64,000 bases of DNA from Chryseomicrobium sp. FSL W7-1435 (GTDB taxonomy: Bacteria > Bacillota > Bacilli > Bacillales_A > Planococcaceae), in the NCBI RefSeq assembly GCF_038595005.1, contig NZ_CP151997.1:1364001-1428000 (forward strand), in the 5' to 3' direction. The notes under the pieces were generated by a model, which was not told where the DNA came from, searched no databases, and was given only the letters and a program-made list of their open reading frames with translations. Numbering within the stretch: position 1 is the first letter of the stretch; every line of letters begins with the position of its first letter. Positions 8,434-17,702 of the stretch are shown here, piece after piece. Position numbers and translations under genes: made by a program.

Positions 8434-8462
8434 TTTACTTCAATTCACTAAAGTGATACACT
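8434..8462 (+). promoter_or_regulatory. Promoter of rarD
   Basis: TTTACT (8434-8439), a 17-base spacer and TACACT (8457-8462) with an extended TG motif form a plausible sigma-A promoter just after the repeat element. Confidence 0.55.
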
Positions 8463-8504
8463 GAGAGCGTTATTTCGAAAATAAAAATAAATAGAGGTAC
8501 AACC

Positions 8505-9404
8505 ATGACAACAGAACAAAAAGGGATTGGCCAAGTCTTTTTTGCCTATCTTCTGTGGGGACTCATGCCTATCTATTGGAAAACTGTACAACATATTGCC
8601 AGCGACGAAATACTAGCCAGTCGTATCGTCTGGTCCTTTATTTTTACAGTTCTTCTGATTAGTGTGCTTCGAGACATACCAAAACTGAAATTGGATTTGA
8701 AAAATCTTTGGGGGGACAAGAAAGCTTTTTTTAGTCTGATGATTGCTTCGTATTTAGTAACGGCCAACTGGTTCACTTTTATCTACGCAGTGAACAGTGG
8801 TGAACTTGTTCAAACAAGTCTAGGCTATTACATCAATCCATTGATTTCCGTGCTATTGGGGATCCTATTCCTAGGTGAACGATTGAGCGACGCGCAAAAA
8901 GCCGCTGTCGGAATCGCAGCAGCAGGTGTATTTATTTTAACTTTTACATATGGTGAATTGCCTTGGATTTCGCTTGTTCTTGCCGGAAGTTTTGCTTTTT
9001 ACGGCTTGATCAAAAAACAAGCAAAAGTGGGTGCTATTACCGGCTTAGCAATCGAAACATTTTTTGTTTTGCCATTTGCTTTTGTTTATATGGTCTATTT
9101 GTTTACACAAGACTCATTACAGTTCCTAGAGAGTTCACCGGTTACTATGCTGCTTCTTATGTTATCTGGAGTTGCTACGGCGTTACCACTACTTCTCTAC
9201 GCTAGTGGAACTAAACGTATCCCGCTATACTTGTCTGGTTTCATTCAGTATATTGCACCAACCATTATGTTGGTTTTAGGAGTGGTGCTGTACAATGAGC
9301 CATTTTCTCAAGCAGAATGGGTAGGGTTTAGTTTTATTTGGGTAGCATTGGCTCTGTTTTCTATTTCAAAATTTATACAAATAAAACGCTCATTACAGAA
9401 ATGA
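8505..9404 (+). CDS. rarD: EamA-family transporter, RarD type
   Basis: A 299-residue integral membrane protein with about ten hydrophobic segments in two EamA halves. The N-terminal FAYLLWGLMPIYWK is typical of RarD proteins. The family includes drug/metabolite exporters; the substrate of RarD is not established, so none is assigned. The ribosome site is AGAGGTACAACC. Its last twelve bases overlap the convergent nadK gene, and the shared terminator hairpin lies inside both coding ends. Confidence 0.85.
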   Translation: MTTEQKGIGQVFFAYLLWGLMPIYWKTVQHIASDEILASRIVWSFIFTVLLISVLRDIPKLKLDLKNLWGDKKAFFSLMIASYLVTANWFTFIYAVNSGELVQTSLGYYINPLISVLLGILFLGERLSDAQKAAVGIAAAGVFILTFTYGELPWISLVLAGSFAFYGLIKKQAKVGAITGLAIETFFVLPFAFVYMVYLFTQDSLQFLESSPVTMLLLMLSGVATALPLLLYASGTKRIPLYLSGFIQYIAPTIMLVLGVVLYNEPFSQAEWVGFSFIWVALALFSISKFIQIKRSLQK

Positions 9405-9412
9405 GCGTTTTA
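9382..9412. terminator. Bidirectional terminator inside the overlapping ends of rarD and nadK
   Basis: TAAAACGCTCATT (9382-9394) pairs perfectly over 13 bp with AATGAGCGTTTTA (9400-9412). It encodes the C-termini of both convergent genes while serving as the terminator for each. Confidence 0.75.
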
Positions 9413-10199
9413 CTTTTTCCCAGTAACTATTGTCTTTTAGCTTTACAGTCTTCACGACTCGTTCGCTCAAGCGAATATCAATCGTGTTGACGTGTTGAAT
9501 GCTGAGCGCCTCATTGTCTGTAGACATAGTCGGGTAGTCGTTCCAATCATCATGCAACTCTAAACGCAATGTTCGATTGCCACTTAATATGAAAGGAGAG
9601 CCAAGGGAACGGTATTCATTATTGTTCATAGAAGCTACTTCAGTCACTTGGAAACAGGCAAGTTGCGGATCCACTACAGCACCGCCTAATGATTTGTTGT
9701 AGGCAGAACTCCCTGTAGGTGTGGAAACAACGATACCATCACCACGGTAAGTTTCTAGTAAGATATCATCGATTTTGACATCCATAGCAATTGTTTTCAT
9801 GATGTTCGAACGAATCGAAAATTCATTTAAACAATAAAAGTGAGGCTCGTTGTTCACTGAGATTTCTATTACCGGATATTTTCGAACTTCTACGCGGTCT
9901 TGCAAAATGGCGTCTGCCATGTTCGGGAAATGAAGATGCTCCAGTAAAAAATCGCAATACATTGCGAGGGAACCGGAAGTAGAGATACCTGCATAAAGAA
10001 CATCTTGACTGAAGCCTGTTTTTCTCACGGCTTGTAAAAAGCTACCGTCAGTGCCAACACTCACTATGATAGAAGCATCTTCAGGAGATAAGACAACCTC
10101 TAGACCTTGGGCATCAATGGCAGTACCTAATTCTTTTCGTAACTGCTGGGAAGCAGTATCATTTTTAGCATAAATATAGAGCGCATTTCGTTTTTTCAC
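9393..10199 (-). CDS. nadK: NAD kinase
   Basis: About 268 residues, matching the second NAD kinase of B. subtilis (YtdI/NadK2, 267). It phosphorylates NAD to NADP. Family motifs are visible: NEFSIRS, and GDGIVVSTPTGSSAYN for nucleotide binding. The usual GGDGT ATP motif reads GTDGS here (SVGTDGSFLQAVR). The start is taken as GTG at 10199, preceded by AAAGGGG; the open frame continues upstream to 10295 but that stretch does not look like NAD kinase. It is divergent from sppA. Confidence 0.85.
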   Translation of the reverse strand: MKKRNALYIYAKNDTASQQLRKELGTAIDAQGLEVVLSPEDASIIVSVGTDGSFLQAVRKTGFSQDVLYAGISTSGSLAMYCDFLLEHLHFPNMADAILQDRVEVRKYPVIEISVNNEPHFYCLNEFSIRSNIMKTIAMDVKIDDILLETYRGDGIVVSTPTGSSAYNKSLGGAVVDPQLACFQVTEVASMNNNEYRSLGSPFILSGNRTLRLELHDDWNDYPTMSTDNEALSIQHVNTIDIRLSERVVKTVKLKDNSYWEKVKRSFL

Positions 10200-10308
10200 T
10201 CGTTTGGCCCCTTTCAAAAGATATTCTCTAATCAATTTTACATCGGATGAAACATTTCTGCATGTTTTACGTAAAGAATAATGAACAGACAACAAGGAGG
10301 AACTAACT

Positions 10309-11322
10309 ATGAATACAAAACGATGGGTAGCACTTGGGATTGCTACATTATTAGTGGGCGTATCGATTCTTGTGAATTCGGTATCCGCTGCATTTTCGAC
10401 AGACTGGTCTTCTTGGCTAGACGACTATGAAACTACCATGATGGATTCAATGGGAACTAGCGTGATTGAGGCTGGAGATACATCAAATCGTATCGCCGTG
10501 TTGCGAGTCGATGGAGTGATCCAAGATACAGGTTCAGCTACGAGCCTATTAGGTTCAACAGGCTACAATCACGGATTCTTTTTACAGCAACTTGAAGAAG
10601 CTAAGAATGATCCTACGATTAAAGGTATTGTGTTGTCAGTCGACTCACCAGGTGGTGGCGTTGTAGAGTCAGCAGAAATATATAAAGATTTAATGAAGAT
10701 TAAAGAAGAAACAGACAAGCCTATTTATGTTTCGATGGGTGGAATGGCGGCATCGGGCGGATATTATATCGCAGCTCCAGCAGATAAAATCTTTGTTATG
10801 CGTGAAACGATGACAGGTTCCATCGGTGTTATCTTGCAAAGTATCAATTATGGAGACCTTGCAGAAGAATATGGCGTCGATTTCGTTACGATTAAAACAG
10901 GACCTTATAAAGATATTTTAAGTCCGTCTCGTGATATGTTGCCGGAAGAAGAAGAGATGCTACAAGAGATGATCAATGATTCTTATGAAGAGTTCGTACG
11001 TATTATTGCGGAGGGCCGTGGAATGTCAGAAGAAGAAGTACGTCCTGTAGCAGATGGTCGTATTTTAAACGGTCGCCAAGCAATTGAAGCGAACTTAGCA
11101 GATGATTACGGTTTTGAAGAAGATGTTATTGCTGCACTTAAACAAGACTTAGACTTACCAGATGCTGAGGTGTTTGAGTTTTCTCAAGACCAAAGCCTAA
11201 GTTCTTTATTTGGTGTGAAAGTTCAGTCATTCTTAGGTCTAGACTTGGAAACACAGATTATTTCTAAATTGATTACAGATAACCAAGCACCACGCATGAT
11301 GTACTTGTATGGTGAACAGTAA
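10309..11322 (+). CDS. sppA: Signal peptide peptidase SppA, S49 family
   Basis: A 337-residue protein with an N-terminal membrane anchor (about residues 7-27) and one S49 protease domain. By alignment from memory with B. subtilis SppA (Ser147/Lys199), the dyad is Ser149 in MAASGGYY and Lys201 in GPYKDILS. It degrades cleaved signal peptides in the membrane and forms oligomeric rings with the active sites outside. AAGGAGGAACTAACT provides a strong ribosome site. The RDD gene follows after 13 bases, as in the B. subtilis sppA-yteJ operon. Confidence 0.93.
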   Translation: MNTKRWVALGIATLLVGVSILVNSVSAAFSTDWSSWLDDYETTMMDSMGTSVIEAGDTSNRIAVLRVDGVIQDTGSATSLLGSTGYNHGFFLQQLEEAKNDPTIKGIVLSVDSPGGGVVESAEIYKDLMKIKEETDKPIYVSMGGMAASGGYYIAAPADKIFVMRETMTGSIGVILQSINYGDLAEEYGVDFVTIKTGPYKDILSPSRDMLPEEEEMLQEMINDSYEEFVRIIAEGRGMSEEEVRPVADGRILNGRQAIEANLADDYGFEEDVIAALKQDLDLPDAEVFEFSQDQSLSSLFGVKVQSFLGLDLETQIISKLITDNQAPRMMYLYGEQ

Positions 11323-11335
11323 GGAGGAAGCTTAA

Positions 11336-11827
11336 ATGGAAACAATCGCAGATTTTCAACCAAAATATGCAGGATTTTGGATTCGTTTTTGGGCATACCT
11401 CTTTGATCTGTTGATCATTGCAAGTGTGGGCTGGCTCATTGTGAAACCATTGTTTCGTCTATTTAACATCGATTTACAAGCCACGATTTGGTACGCGCCA
11501 ATTACAATTTTGTCGGCTATCATTTTTTATGGCTACTTCACATTGATGACCTATTTCTTCCGCCAAACATTGGGGAAAATGATTTTTGGGATTCGTGTAC
11601 ATTCTTTAGCTGGTGAAAAGCCAGATTTCTTCACTGTATTGTTCCGTGAAACAATCGGTCGTATCTTGTCAGTGATTCCTTTCAATTTGCCTTATATCAT
11701 TGTCGGATTTACTCCGAAAAAACAAGCCATTCATGACTTCATTGCCGATACAGTTGTCGTCCATGAAGCTGATTATCATCGCACATTTCGACCGAATCAG
11801 TTGCACCAACCGAATGTCGTGCAGTAA
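11336..11827 (+). CDS. yteJ: RDD family membrane protein (YteJ-like)
   Basis: A 163-residue RDD-domain protein. It has about three membrane segments and the family pattern FWIRFWAYLFDLLI near the N-terminus, with conserved arginine and aspartate. It lies directly after sppA behind AAGGAGGAAGC. The B. subtilis homologue YteJ (SppI) is reported to inhibit SppA, and the operon context supports that role. The biochemical function of most RDD proteins is unknown. Confidence 0.8.
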   Translation: METIADFQPKYAGFWIRFWAYLFDLLIIASVGWLIVKPLFRLFNIDLQATIWYAPITILSAIIFYGYFTLMTYFFRQTLGKMIFGIRVHSLAGEKPDFFTVLFRETIGRILSVIPFNLPYIIVGFTPKKQAIHDFIADTVVVHEADYHRTFRPNQLHQPNVVQ

Positions 11828-11862
11828 GATGATAACAGAGTGAAAAAGGAGGCGTTTGATAA

Positions 11863-12372
11863 ATGGCATCAGTAACATTTAAAGGAAACCCTATGACATT
11901 ACCAGCAAACGAGGTAAAAGTAGGAGACAAAGCACCAGACTTTAAAGTACTAGCAAACGATTTATCTGAAGTTACACTAGCTGATTCAGCTGGAAAAGTA
12001 CGATTAATCAGTGTAGTGCCTTCATTAGATACTGGCGTCTGTTCAACACAAACGAATAAGTTTAACAGTGAAGCTGCTAGCATGGGAGACAACGTAGAAA
12101 TTTTAACGATTTCAAATGACCTTCCATTTGCACAAAAGCGCTGGTGTGGAGCAAACGAAGTTGACGCTGTTCGAACATTGTCAGATCACCGTGATCTATC
12201 ATTCGGAGAAGCTTACGGCGTAACAATGAATGAACTTCGCTTACTTGCACGTTCTATTTTTGTAGTAGATGCATCTGATACTGTCACTTATGTGGAGTAT
12301 GTTGCAGAAGGTACAGATCACCCAGATTATGAAAAAGCAATCGAGGCAGTCAAACAAGCTGCTGGGAAATAA
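11863..12372 (+). CDS. tpx: Thiol peroxidase
   Basis: The 169-residue atypical 2-Cys peroxiredoxin has its peroxidatic cysteine at residue 60 ([10 protein letters not shown]) and resolving cysteine at 95 (KRWCGA). It reduces hydroperoxides at the expense of thioredoxin. AAAGGAGGCG provides the ribosome site. It has its own terminator at 12374-12405 and sits just before the ytxK-ackA pair, as in B. subtilis. Confidence 0.95.
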   Translation: MASVTFKGNPMTLPANEVKVGDKAPDFKVLANDLSEVTLADSAGKVRLISVVPSLDTGVCSTQTNKFNSEAASMGDNVEILTISNDLPFAQKRWCGANEVDAVRTLSDHRDLSFGEAYGVTMNELRLLARSIFVVDASDTVTYVEYVAEGTDHPDYEKAIEAVKQAAGK

Positions 12373-12373
12373 T

Positions 12374-12406
12374 AAAAGTGCCCACTTCATGGAAGTGGGC
12401 ATCTTT
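12374..12406 (+). terminator. tpx terminator
   Basis: GCCCACTTC (12380-12388) pairs with GAAGTGGGC (12392-12400), followed by ATCTTTT. Confidence 0.75.
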
Positions 12407-12430
12407 TAGGTTCACGAAAAGGAGTTCATT

Positions 12431-13345
12431 ATGAAAGCAGTCGAACATTACTTTACACAATTAAATGAAGCAGCTGAACAAATTGAAAACTCAGGCCAAG
12501 GCACTTACCTAGAAGGTGTTGTTTTTGGATTAGAGCGTTGGTTATTGAACAGCGTAGAATTTACACCAGTAGATGCCTCTAAAGAAGAGAAACGCCGTGC
12601 GATTCAATTGGCGATTTTGAAAGGTATGCGCAAGTCTTCGCAGCCTAATCACCAAATGACACCAGATGCATTAGGTATGATTGTCGCGTTTCTTGTTAAC
12701 GAACTTACACAAGAAAAAGAAGCCATTCGACTTTTTGATCCTGCAATCGGTACAGGCAACTTGATGTACACGGTAGCAAATTATTTGCAGGGCAAAGAAG
12801 TCGAGATGTACGGTAGCGAAATTGATGAGCTGCTTCTGCAACTTGCTTCCCAGACAGCAGAATTATTGAATCAACCAATTGAGTTATTCTTGCAAGATTC
12901 GCTCCGACCATTACTACTTGATCCTGTAGATGTTACTTTAAGTGATTTACCGGTCGGGTATTACCCAGATGATGACCATGCAGCGACTTTCGAGTTAAGA
13001 GGCGCTCAAGAGCACGCGTATTCCCATCATCTCTTTATTGAACAAGCCATGAATTACACAAAAGAAGGTGGGAGTTTGTTGTTATTTGTGCCAACAAACT
13101 TATTTTCATCACCAGAGGCAGCCACTTTACACGGCTACCTTTCTCGACAAGGACAATTGGAGGCTGTGCTGCAGCTTCCTAAAGAAATCTTTAAAACAGA
13201 AGCTTCTGCTAAGGCGTTAATCATCATTCGCAAAGACTCAAAGAAGACTTTGCCTAAGCGAGATGTGCTCCTTGCACAGGTTCCTTCACTCTCTAACAAA
13301 AAGAGCATGGAGTTGTTCTTTGAAAAAGTTCGTCAGTGGAAGTAA
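12431..13345 (+). CDS. ytxK: Class I SAM-dependent methyltransferase, YtxK-like
   Basis: A 304-residue protein resembling the N6-adenine methylase fold of type I modification subunits. The SAM-binding motif is DPAIGTGNL near residue 105. The position of the catalytic NPPY/F motif holds SDLPVGYYP, so amino-group DNA methylation cannot be assumed. It sits between tpx and ackA, the B. subtilis position of ytxK, whose function is not established. No restriction partner is near. Confidence 0.8.
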   Translation: MKAVEHYFTQLNEAAEQIENSGQGTYLEGVVFGLERWLLNSVEFTPVDASKEEKRRAIQLAILKGMRKSSQPNHQMTPDALGMIVAFLVNELTQEKEAIRLFDPAIGTGNLMYTVANYLQGKEVEMYGSEIDELLLQLASQTAELLNQPIELFLQDSLRPLLLDPVDVTLSDLPVGYYPDDDHAATFELRGAQEHAYSHHLFIEQAMNYTKEGGSLLLFVPTNLFSSPEAATLHGYLSRQGQLEAVLQLPKEIFKTEASAKALIIIRKDSKKTLPKRDVLLAQVPSLSNKKSMELFFEKVRQWK

Positions 13346-13377
13346 ACTAAAAGAAATGCCATGGAGAGGAAGATGGT

Positions 13378-14571
13378 ATGCAAAACATACTCGCAATTAA
13401 CGCAGGAAGTTCAAGTTTAAAATTTCAATTAGTAAGAACACCCGAAGAAACAATCGTGGCAAAAGGTCTGATTGAGCGTATTGGGTTTACCGATTCGTAC
13501 ATTACTGTCACAGTGAACGATGAAAAAGTAAAAAAAATAGCCGATATTCCTACTCATGAAGTGGCTGTCCAGTTATTAATGGACGCTTTACTTGAAACAG
13601 GGGCGATTGCTTCGCTACATGATATTCATGGTATTGGACACCGTGTGGTTCACGGAGGAGAAGTCTATAGCGATTCCGTAATGATTACTGACACGATTTT
13701 GTCTAATTTGATTGACCTGTCAGAGCTAGCACCTCTTCATAACCCGGCAAATATCACAGGTATCCAAAGCTTTAAAAAGGCGTTACCAACTGTTCCTGCG
13801 GTTGCAGTATTTGATACAGCTTTCCATCAAACAATGCCAGAAAGCTCATTTTTGTATTCAATCCCGTATTCGTATTATGAAAACTACGGCATTCGGAAAT
13901 ATGGCTTCCACGGCACGTCGCATAAATATGTTTCAGAGCGAGCGGCTGAACTATTAAACCGCCCGATTGAGACGACACGATTTATTTCATGTCACCTCGG
14001 GAATGGAGCAAGTATTGCGGCGATTCAATATGGAAAATCTATTGATACATCAATGGGGTTCACACCACTTGCTGGTGTAACAATGGGAACGCGTTCAGGG
14101 AATATCGATCCGTCACTCATTCCATTTTTGATGGAGAAGACAGGAAAAAGTGCGGAGCAAGTACTGGATGTATTAAATAAAAAGTCTGGGATGCTTGGCG
14201 TCTCAGGGTTCTCTAGTGATTTGCGCGATATCGTCGAACAAGCTGAAAAAGGCAATGACCGTGCGCAGCTTGCACTAGATGTTTTCGCGAATCGTATTCA
14301 TAAGTACATTGGCTCGTATGCTGCCCGCTTGAATGGTGTAGACGCAATTATTTTCACGGCAGGTATTGGAGAAAACAGTTCAATCATTCGTGCCAAAGTA
14401 CTCGAAGGTCTTCAGTTCATGGGTGTCTACATGGACCCAGAGTTGAACGAGCAGATTGGTAAAGAAACACCAATCAATTATCCGCACTCACCGGTTAAAG
14501 TGCTTGTCATCCCTACAAACGAAGAAATCATGATTGTCCGTGACACCGTGCGTGTTGCAGATTTAGATTAA
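13378..14571 (+). CDS. ackA: Acetate kinase
   Basis: The 397-residue protein carries the ASKHA-fold signatures [12 protein letters not shown] (N-terminus), GHRVVHGGE and [10 protein letters not shown]. It interconverts acetyl phosphate plus ADP and acetate plus ATP in overflow metabolism. The ribosome site is AGAGGAAG. No cre site is evident just upstream, unlike the CcpA-activated ackA of B. subtilis, but activation sites can lie inside ytxK. Pta is not in the window. Confidence 0.96.
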   Translation: MQNILAINAGSSSLKFQLVRTPEETIVAKGLIERIGFTDSYITVTVNDEKVKKIADIPTHEVAVQLLMDALLETGAIASLHDIHGIGHRVVHGGEVYSDSVMITDTILSNLIDLSELAPLHNPANITGIQSFKKALPTVPAVAVFDTAFHQTMPESSFLYSIPYSYYENYGIRKYGFHGTSHKYVSERAAELLNRPIETTRFISCHLGNGASIAAIQYGKSIDTSMGFTPLAGVTMGTRSGNIDPSLIPFLMEKTGKSAEQVLDVLNKKSGMLGVSGFSSDLRDIVEQAEKGNDRAQLALDVFANRIHKYIGSYAARLNGVDAIIFTAGIGENSSIIRAKVLEGLQFMGVYMDPELNEQIGKETPINYPHSPVKVLVIPTNEEIMIVRDTVRVADLD

Positions 14572-14592
14572 ACTAGTTTTATTAAAATGAAG

Positions 14593-14725
14593 TTGAGTGG
14601 AGTGGAGGGGCTGACTCCGGAGGGATCAAAAAGCGGAACGTGAGACCCCACAGGCGCGTTCTTCCGCCGAGGAGACTCACGCGCGCCCTCGGAAAGCAGA
14701 CCCGCAATGGAACTCAAGTTTATTT
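14593..14725 (+). repeat. Bacillales-type interspersed palindromic repeat
   Basis: The stretch between ackA and its downstream hairpin resembles, from memory, a repeat common between Bacillaceae genes. Recognisable parts are GGCTGACTCCGGAGGG, GAGACCCCACAGGCGCG, CGCCGAGGAG and GCCCTCGGAAAGCAG. Its ends are imperfect inverted repeats (AGTTGAGT near 14591, ACTCAAGT near 14712). No coding potential is seen. Confidence 0.55.
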
Positions 14726-14737
14726 ATCCAACCAAAA

Positions 14738-14784
14738 ACAGCACCATCTCTAGAAATTACTCAAGAGATGGCGCTGTTTTTTAA
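14738..14784. terminator. Bidirectional terminator between ackA and the usp gene
   Basis: CAGCACCATCTCT pairs with AGAGATGGCGCTG (one mismatch) around a 13-base loop. A-rich and T-rich flanks on both sides serve the convergent genes. Confidence 0.75.
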
Positions 14785-14790
14785 CTTTAC

Positions 14791-15252
14791 TTATTCTACA
14801 TCATCAAACTGAGAATCTGTTCGTACTACCAATACGTCACACTTCGCGGAGCGAACAATATTTTCAGAAACACTACCGATCAAGAAACGTTCTACAGTAT
14901 TCAAACCAGTAGCACCCACAATGATTAAGTCTGCGTTCACTTTCTTCGCAAGATCTTTCGAAATCATCGTTTTCGGTGAACCGTACTCAACCATAACGTG
15001 AACATTCGCCACACCATGTTTTTCTGCTTCTTTCTTGTATCCATCTAGTAGCTCTTCAGCAAAATTTTGTGCTCGTTCTGCAATCGAACGGTCATACGCT
15101 TCAATTGCCGCAAATGAACGTGTATCAATAATGTTCACGAGGTGAAGTGTTGCATTGTTTCGGGAAGCAATCGCTACTGATTTCTTAAAGGCAAGCTCCG
15201 CTTCTTTTGAACCATCCACTGCTACTAAAATTTCGTTGTACGTTAGTGTCAT
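14791..15252 (-). CDS. Universal stress protein, UspA family
   Basis: A 153-residue single Usp domain. The N-terminal ILVAVDGS strand and the ATP-binding pattern GATGLNTVERFLIGSVS near residues 118-134 mark an ATP-binding member. The start is placed at 15252, where AAGGAGG precedes ATG; the frame extends 15 codons further without support. Such proteins modulate stress survival, often as dimers; the specific role is unknown. It lies between ackA and ald, both linked to overflow and alanine metabolism. Confidence 0.88.
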   Translation of the reverse strand: MTLTYNEILVAVDGSKEAELAFKKSVAIASRNNATLHLVNIIDTRSFAAIEAYDRSIAERAQNFAEELLDGYKKEAEKHGVANVHVMVEYGSPKTMISKDLAKKVNADLIIVGATGLNTVERFLIGSVSENIVRSAKCDVLVVRTDSQFDDVE

Positions 15253-15421
15253 TTGAAAATCCTCCTTATAAATGAATTCACTTATACCTTTCGACAAGAC
15301 TTTCCAAATCTCCTTTTTTAATTTGTGAACAATTTAAGAAACTACTAAAAAAAATAACTAGAGCTTTTTTTTTTACAATTTGCTAAAATGGATTTGATTT
15401 GAAGAAAGGGAGGCAGTTCGA

Positions 15422-16543
15422 ATGAAAATTGGCGTTCCAACAGAAGTAAAAAACAATGAAAACCGTGTCGCGATGACACCAGCTGGAGTCGTAACTCTAG
15501 TTTCAAGCGGTCACGAAGTATATATTCAAGCAGGTGCTGGACTTGGTTCTAGCTTTACAGATGAAGATTACACAAAAGCAGGCGCACATATCGTAGCGAC
15601 TGCGCAAGAAGCATGGCAGCAAGAAATGGTGATGAAAGTAAAAGAACCGGTTGCGTCTGAATATGAATTGATTCAAAAGGATCAAGTTCTGTTTACATAC
15701 CTTCACCTTGCGCCAGAACCAGAATTAACAAAAGTGTTACTTGAGAAAAATGTTACAGCTATTGCTTATGAGACGGTTCAATTACCAAACAACTCACTTC
15801 CACTCCTAACTCCGATGAGTGAAGTAGCTGGTCGTATGGCGACACAATTAGGTGCCCAATACCTTGAAAAAATCAACGGCGGAAAAGGGATTCTTTTAGG
15901 TGGGGTTCCAGGCGTTGAACGTGCAAATGTAACAATCATCGGTGGCGGAATTGCAGGAACGAACGCTGCGAAGATGGCAGTCGGCCTTGGAGCAAACGTA
16001 ACAATTATCGACCTTAGCCCAGAGCGTCTTCGTCAATTAGATGAAATGTTTGGTGCTACTGTCCACACGTTAATTTCCAATCCTTACAACATCGCAGAGT
16101 CTGTTAAGAATGCAGATCTTGTTATTGGTGCTGTTTTGATTCCTGGCGCGAAAGCTCCTAAATTGGTGTCTGAGGACATGATCAAATCAATGTCGGCAGG
16201 TTCAGTAGTAATTGACATTGCTATTGACCAAGGCGGTATCTTAGAAACTTCCGATCGTATCACGACTCACGATGACCCTACGTACATCAAGCATGGCGTT
16301 GTTCATTACGCAGTTGCTAACATGCCTGGTGCGGTTCCACGTACGTCTACAATCGCTTTAACTAACACCACTGTACCTTATGCAGTTCAAATTGCTAACA
16401 AAGGGTACAAGCAAGCGTGCTTAGACAATCACTCATTATTAAAAGGCTTAAACACATTGAACGGCGTTTGTGTCTATAAAGCTGTTGCGGATGCTCAAGG
16501 AATTGAATACCGTGATGTAAATGATGTACTAGCAATTATCTAA
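15422..16543 (+). CDS. ald: Alanine dehydrogenase
   Basis: The 373-residue enzyme begins [17 protein letters not shown], the family signature, and has the Rossmann motif [11 protein letters not shown] near residue 175. It oxidatively deaminates L-alanine to pyruvate with NAD, which in spore formers also supports sporulation on alanine. The ribosome site is AAAGGGAGG. A terminator hairpin follows at once. Confidence 0.96.
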   Translation: MKIGVPTEVKNNENRVAMTPAGVVTLVSSGHEVYIQAGAGLGSSFTDEDYTKAGAHIVATAQEAWQQEMVMKVKEPVASEYELIQKDQVLFTYLHLAPEPELTKVLLEKNVTAIAYETVQLPNNSLPLLTPMSEVAGRMATQLGAQYLEKINGGKGILLGGVPGVERANVTIIGGGIAGTNAAKMAVGLGANVTIIDLSPERLRQLDEMFGATVHTLISNPYNIAESVKNADLVIGAVLIPGAKAPKLVSEDMIKSMSAGSVVIDIAIDQGGILETSDRITTHDDPTYIKHGVVHYAVANMPGAVPRTSTIALTNTTVPYAVQIANKGYKQACLDNHSLLKGLNTLNGVCVYKAVADAQGIEYRDVNDVLAII

Positions 16544-16548
16544 TCTTG

Positions 16549-16583
16549 CTGAGCTGATTCTTTAGGAATCAGCTTTTCTTTTT
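16549..16583 (+). terminator. ald terminator
   Basis: AGCTGATTC pairs with GAATCAGCT across a short loop, followed by TTTCTTTTT. Confidence 0.75.
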
Positions 16584-16596
16584 GAGGAGGGGTCCT

Positions 16597-16953
16597 ATGT
16601 TGTTTGTCATGCTTGGAGGAGCCGTTGGAACTCTGCTTCGTGCTGCATTAACTTTTTTTGTGCCACTGGGACTTTTCGGTAATCCAGTTGCCACATTGAT
16701 TGCAAATTTACTCGGCAGTGCAGCGATTGCAACACTCTCTCTTATAGGTCCGGAAAGACTTCATTCGAAGTGGCAAAAATTTTGGATGACAGGCGTGCTC
16801 GGCGGTTTTACGACGATGTCTATCTTTAATTGGGAAGCGCTGCAACTGATCCAGCAAGAGGAGCTTGTCATCTACGCGGTCTATGTAGGACTCACTTTGA
16901 TTGGCAGTGTTCTAATGGCACGCTTTGTGTTAAAGAGGGGGCGTGCAGGATGA
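16597..16953 (+). CDS. crcB1: Fluoride channel subunit FluC/CrcB 1
   Basis: A 118-residue four-helix membrane protein with the N-terminal GGAVGTLLRA motif and the GFTTMSIFN signature of FluC channels. It exports fluoride passively. The start is placed at ATG 16597 after GAGGAGGGG. Its stop overlaps the start of the second crcB by four bases; paired genes usually encode oppositely oriented subunits of a heterodimer. No fluoride riboswitch is evident in the short leader. Confidence 0.88.
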   Translation: MLFVMLGGAVGTLLRAALTFFVPLGLFGNPVATLIANLLGSAAIATLSLIGPERLHSKWQKFWMTGVLGGFTTMSIFNWEALQLIQQEELVIYAVYVGLTLIGSVLMARFVLKRGRAG

Positions 16954-17270
16954 TCATCTTTTTGCTTGCAGTAGGTGGAGGACTTGGGGCGGGGATGCGC
17001 TATGCACTGAGTCGATTCAATAATGCATTCCCTTATGGAACCTTGCTTGCGAATGTTCTAGCTTCCTTTTTTATCGGAGTCTGCATACCTTCCATTCAGT
17101 CAGGAGAATTACTCGCATTTTTCGTAGTTGGATTTTGTGGTTCGCTCAGTACAGTTTCCACGTATGCGATAGAAGCAGCGACATCAGAGAAACCACTCCG
17201 GTATGGTATCATTACGTGGTCTTTGACGTTAGGAGCGGTGAGTTTGGGGTATTTTTTAGCGATGTTGTAG
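16950..17270 (+). CDS. crcB2: Fluoride channel subunit FluC/CrcB 2
   Basis: A 106-residue partner of the upstream crcB with the same four-helix plan: GGGLGAGMRYALSRF at the N-terminus, then NVLASFFIG and GFCGSLSTVSTYA. It overlaps crcB1 by ATGA, so translation is coupled. The two subunits probably assemble antiparallel. A longer upstream start in the same frame exists but would run far into crcB1. Confidence 0.88.
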   Translation: MIIFLLAVGGGLGAGMRYALSRFNNAFPYGTLLANVLASFFIGVCIPSIQSGELLAFFVVGFCGSLSTVSTYAIEAATSEKPLRYGIITWSLTLGAVSLGYFLAML

Positions 17271-17282
17271 TTGGAATGGTTT

Positions 17283-17390
17283 CCATAATTTAAGGAATGT
17301 AAGAGTGGGAACCGCTAACGTCAGAGTGGAGCAATTTACTGTCAGAATAAAATCATGTAACGTCAGAATAGAGCATAATAATGTCACAAT
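17283..17390 (+). repeat. Short tandem repeats after crcB2
   Basis: TAACGTCAGAGTGGAGCA (from 17316) recurs as TAACGTCAGAATAGAGCA (from 17358), a 42-bp period. Each is followed by a second GTCANAAT block. No gene is seen here. Confidence 0.6.
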
Positions 17391-17433
17391 CAAAAAATGC
17401 CACAAGCGAAGTCTACTTAACTTTGCTTGTGGC
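17391..17433 (-). terminator. Distal terminator on the minus strand
   Basis: GCCACAAGC (17399-17407) pairs with GCTTGTGGC (17425-17433). Read on the minus strand it is followed by ATTTTTTG, so it can end the peptidase transcript about 270 bases beyond that gene's stop. The repeat element between would then be a long 3' UTR. Confidence 0.55.
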
Positions 17434-17696
17434 GTTCTCCACATCTAACACAATCGAGTTGCACCTCCTAGAAATCACGCAAAATGCCATCGCGGCTCAT
17501 GAAGCCAAGAGCGCTTCACGGCCCACGCTGTCATTTCGCACAATTTCTGGTCAGTCGGCTCCACATCTAACGCAATCGAGTTCCGAACGCCAGAAACACA
17601 CTGCGGAATCAGCCGCACCCGCAAAGGCTGTAGGACGCCTTCCCGGGCACGTCTGATTTCCTCGGAGTTTCTAGAGTGGCGTTCTCCACATCTAAA
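17434..17696. repeat. Interspersed repeat with CTCCACATCTAA boundaries
   Basis: CTCCACATCTAA occurs at about 17437, 17559 and 17684. The first two are followed by a near-identical 13-base stretch ending CAATCGAGTT. The interior is GC-richer than its surroundings and full of short inverted repeats. An open frame of 91 codons crosses it but has no protein-like features. I read it as a non-coding repeat. Confidence 0.6.
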
Positions 17697-17702
17697 ACTA
17701 AA

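Noticed and set aside
12431-13345. Restriction-modification system around the YtxK-like methyltransferase
   Set aside because: There is no specificity or restriction gene nearby, the catalytic NPPY motif is replaced, and the locus matches the conserved ytxK-ackA position.
17381-17656. 91-codon plus-strand open frame over the repeat region
   Set aside because: Composition is low in hydrophobic structure, no ribosome site precedes it and it spans a terminator hairpin and direct repeats.
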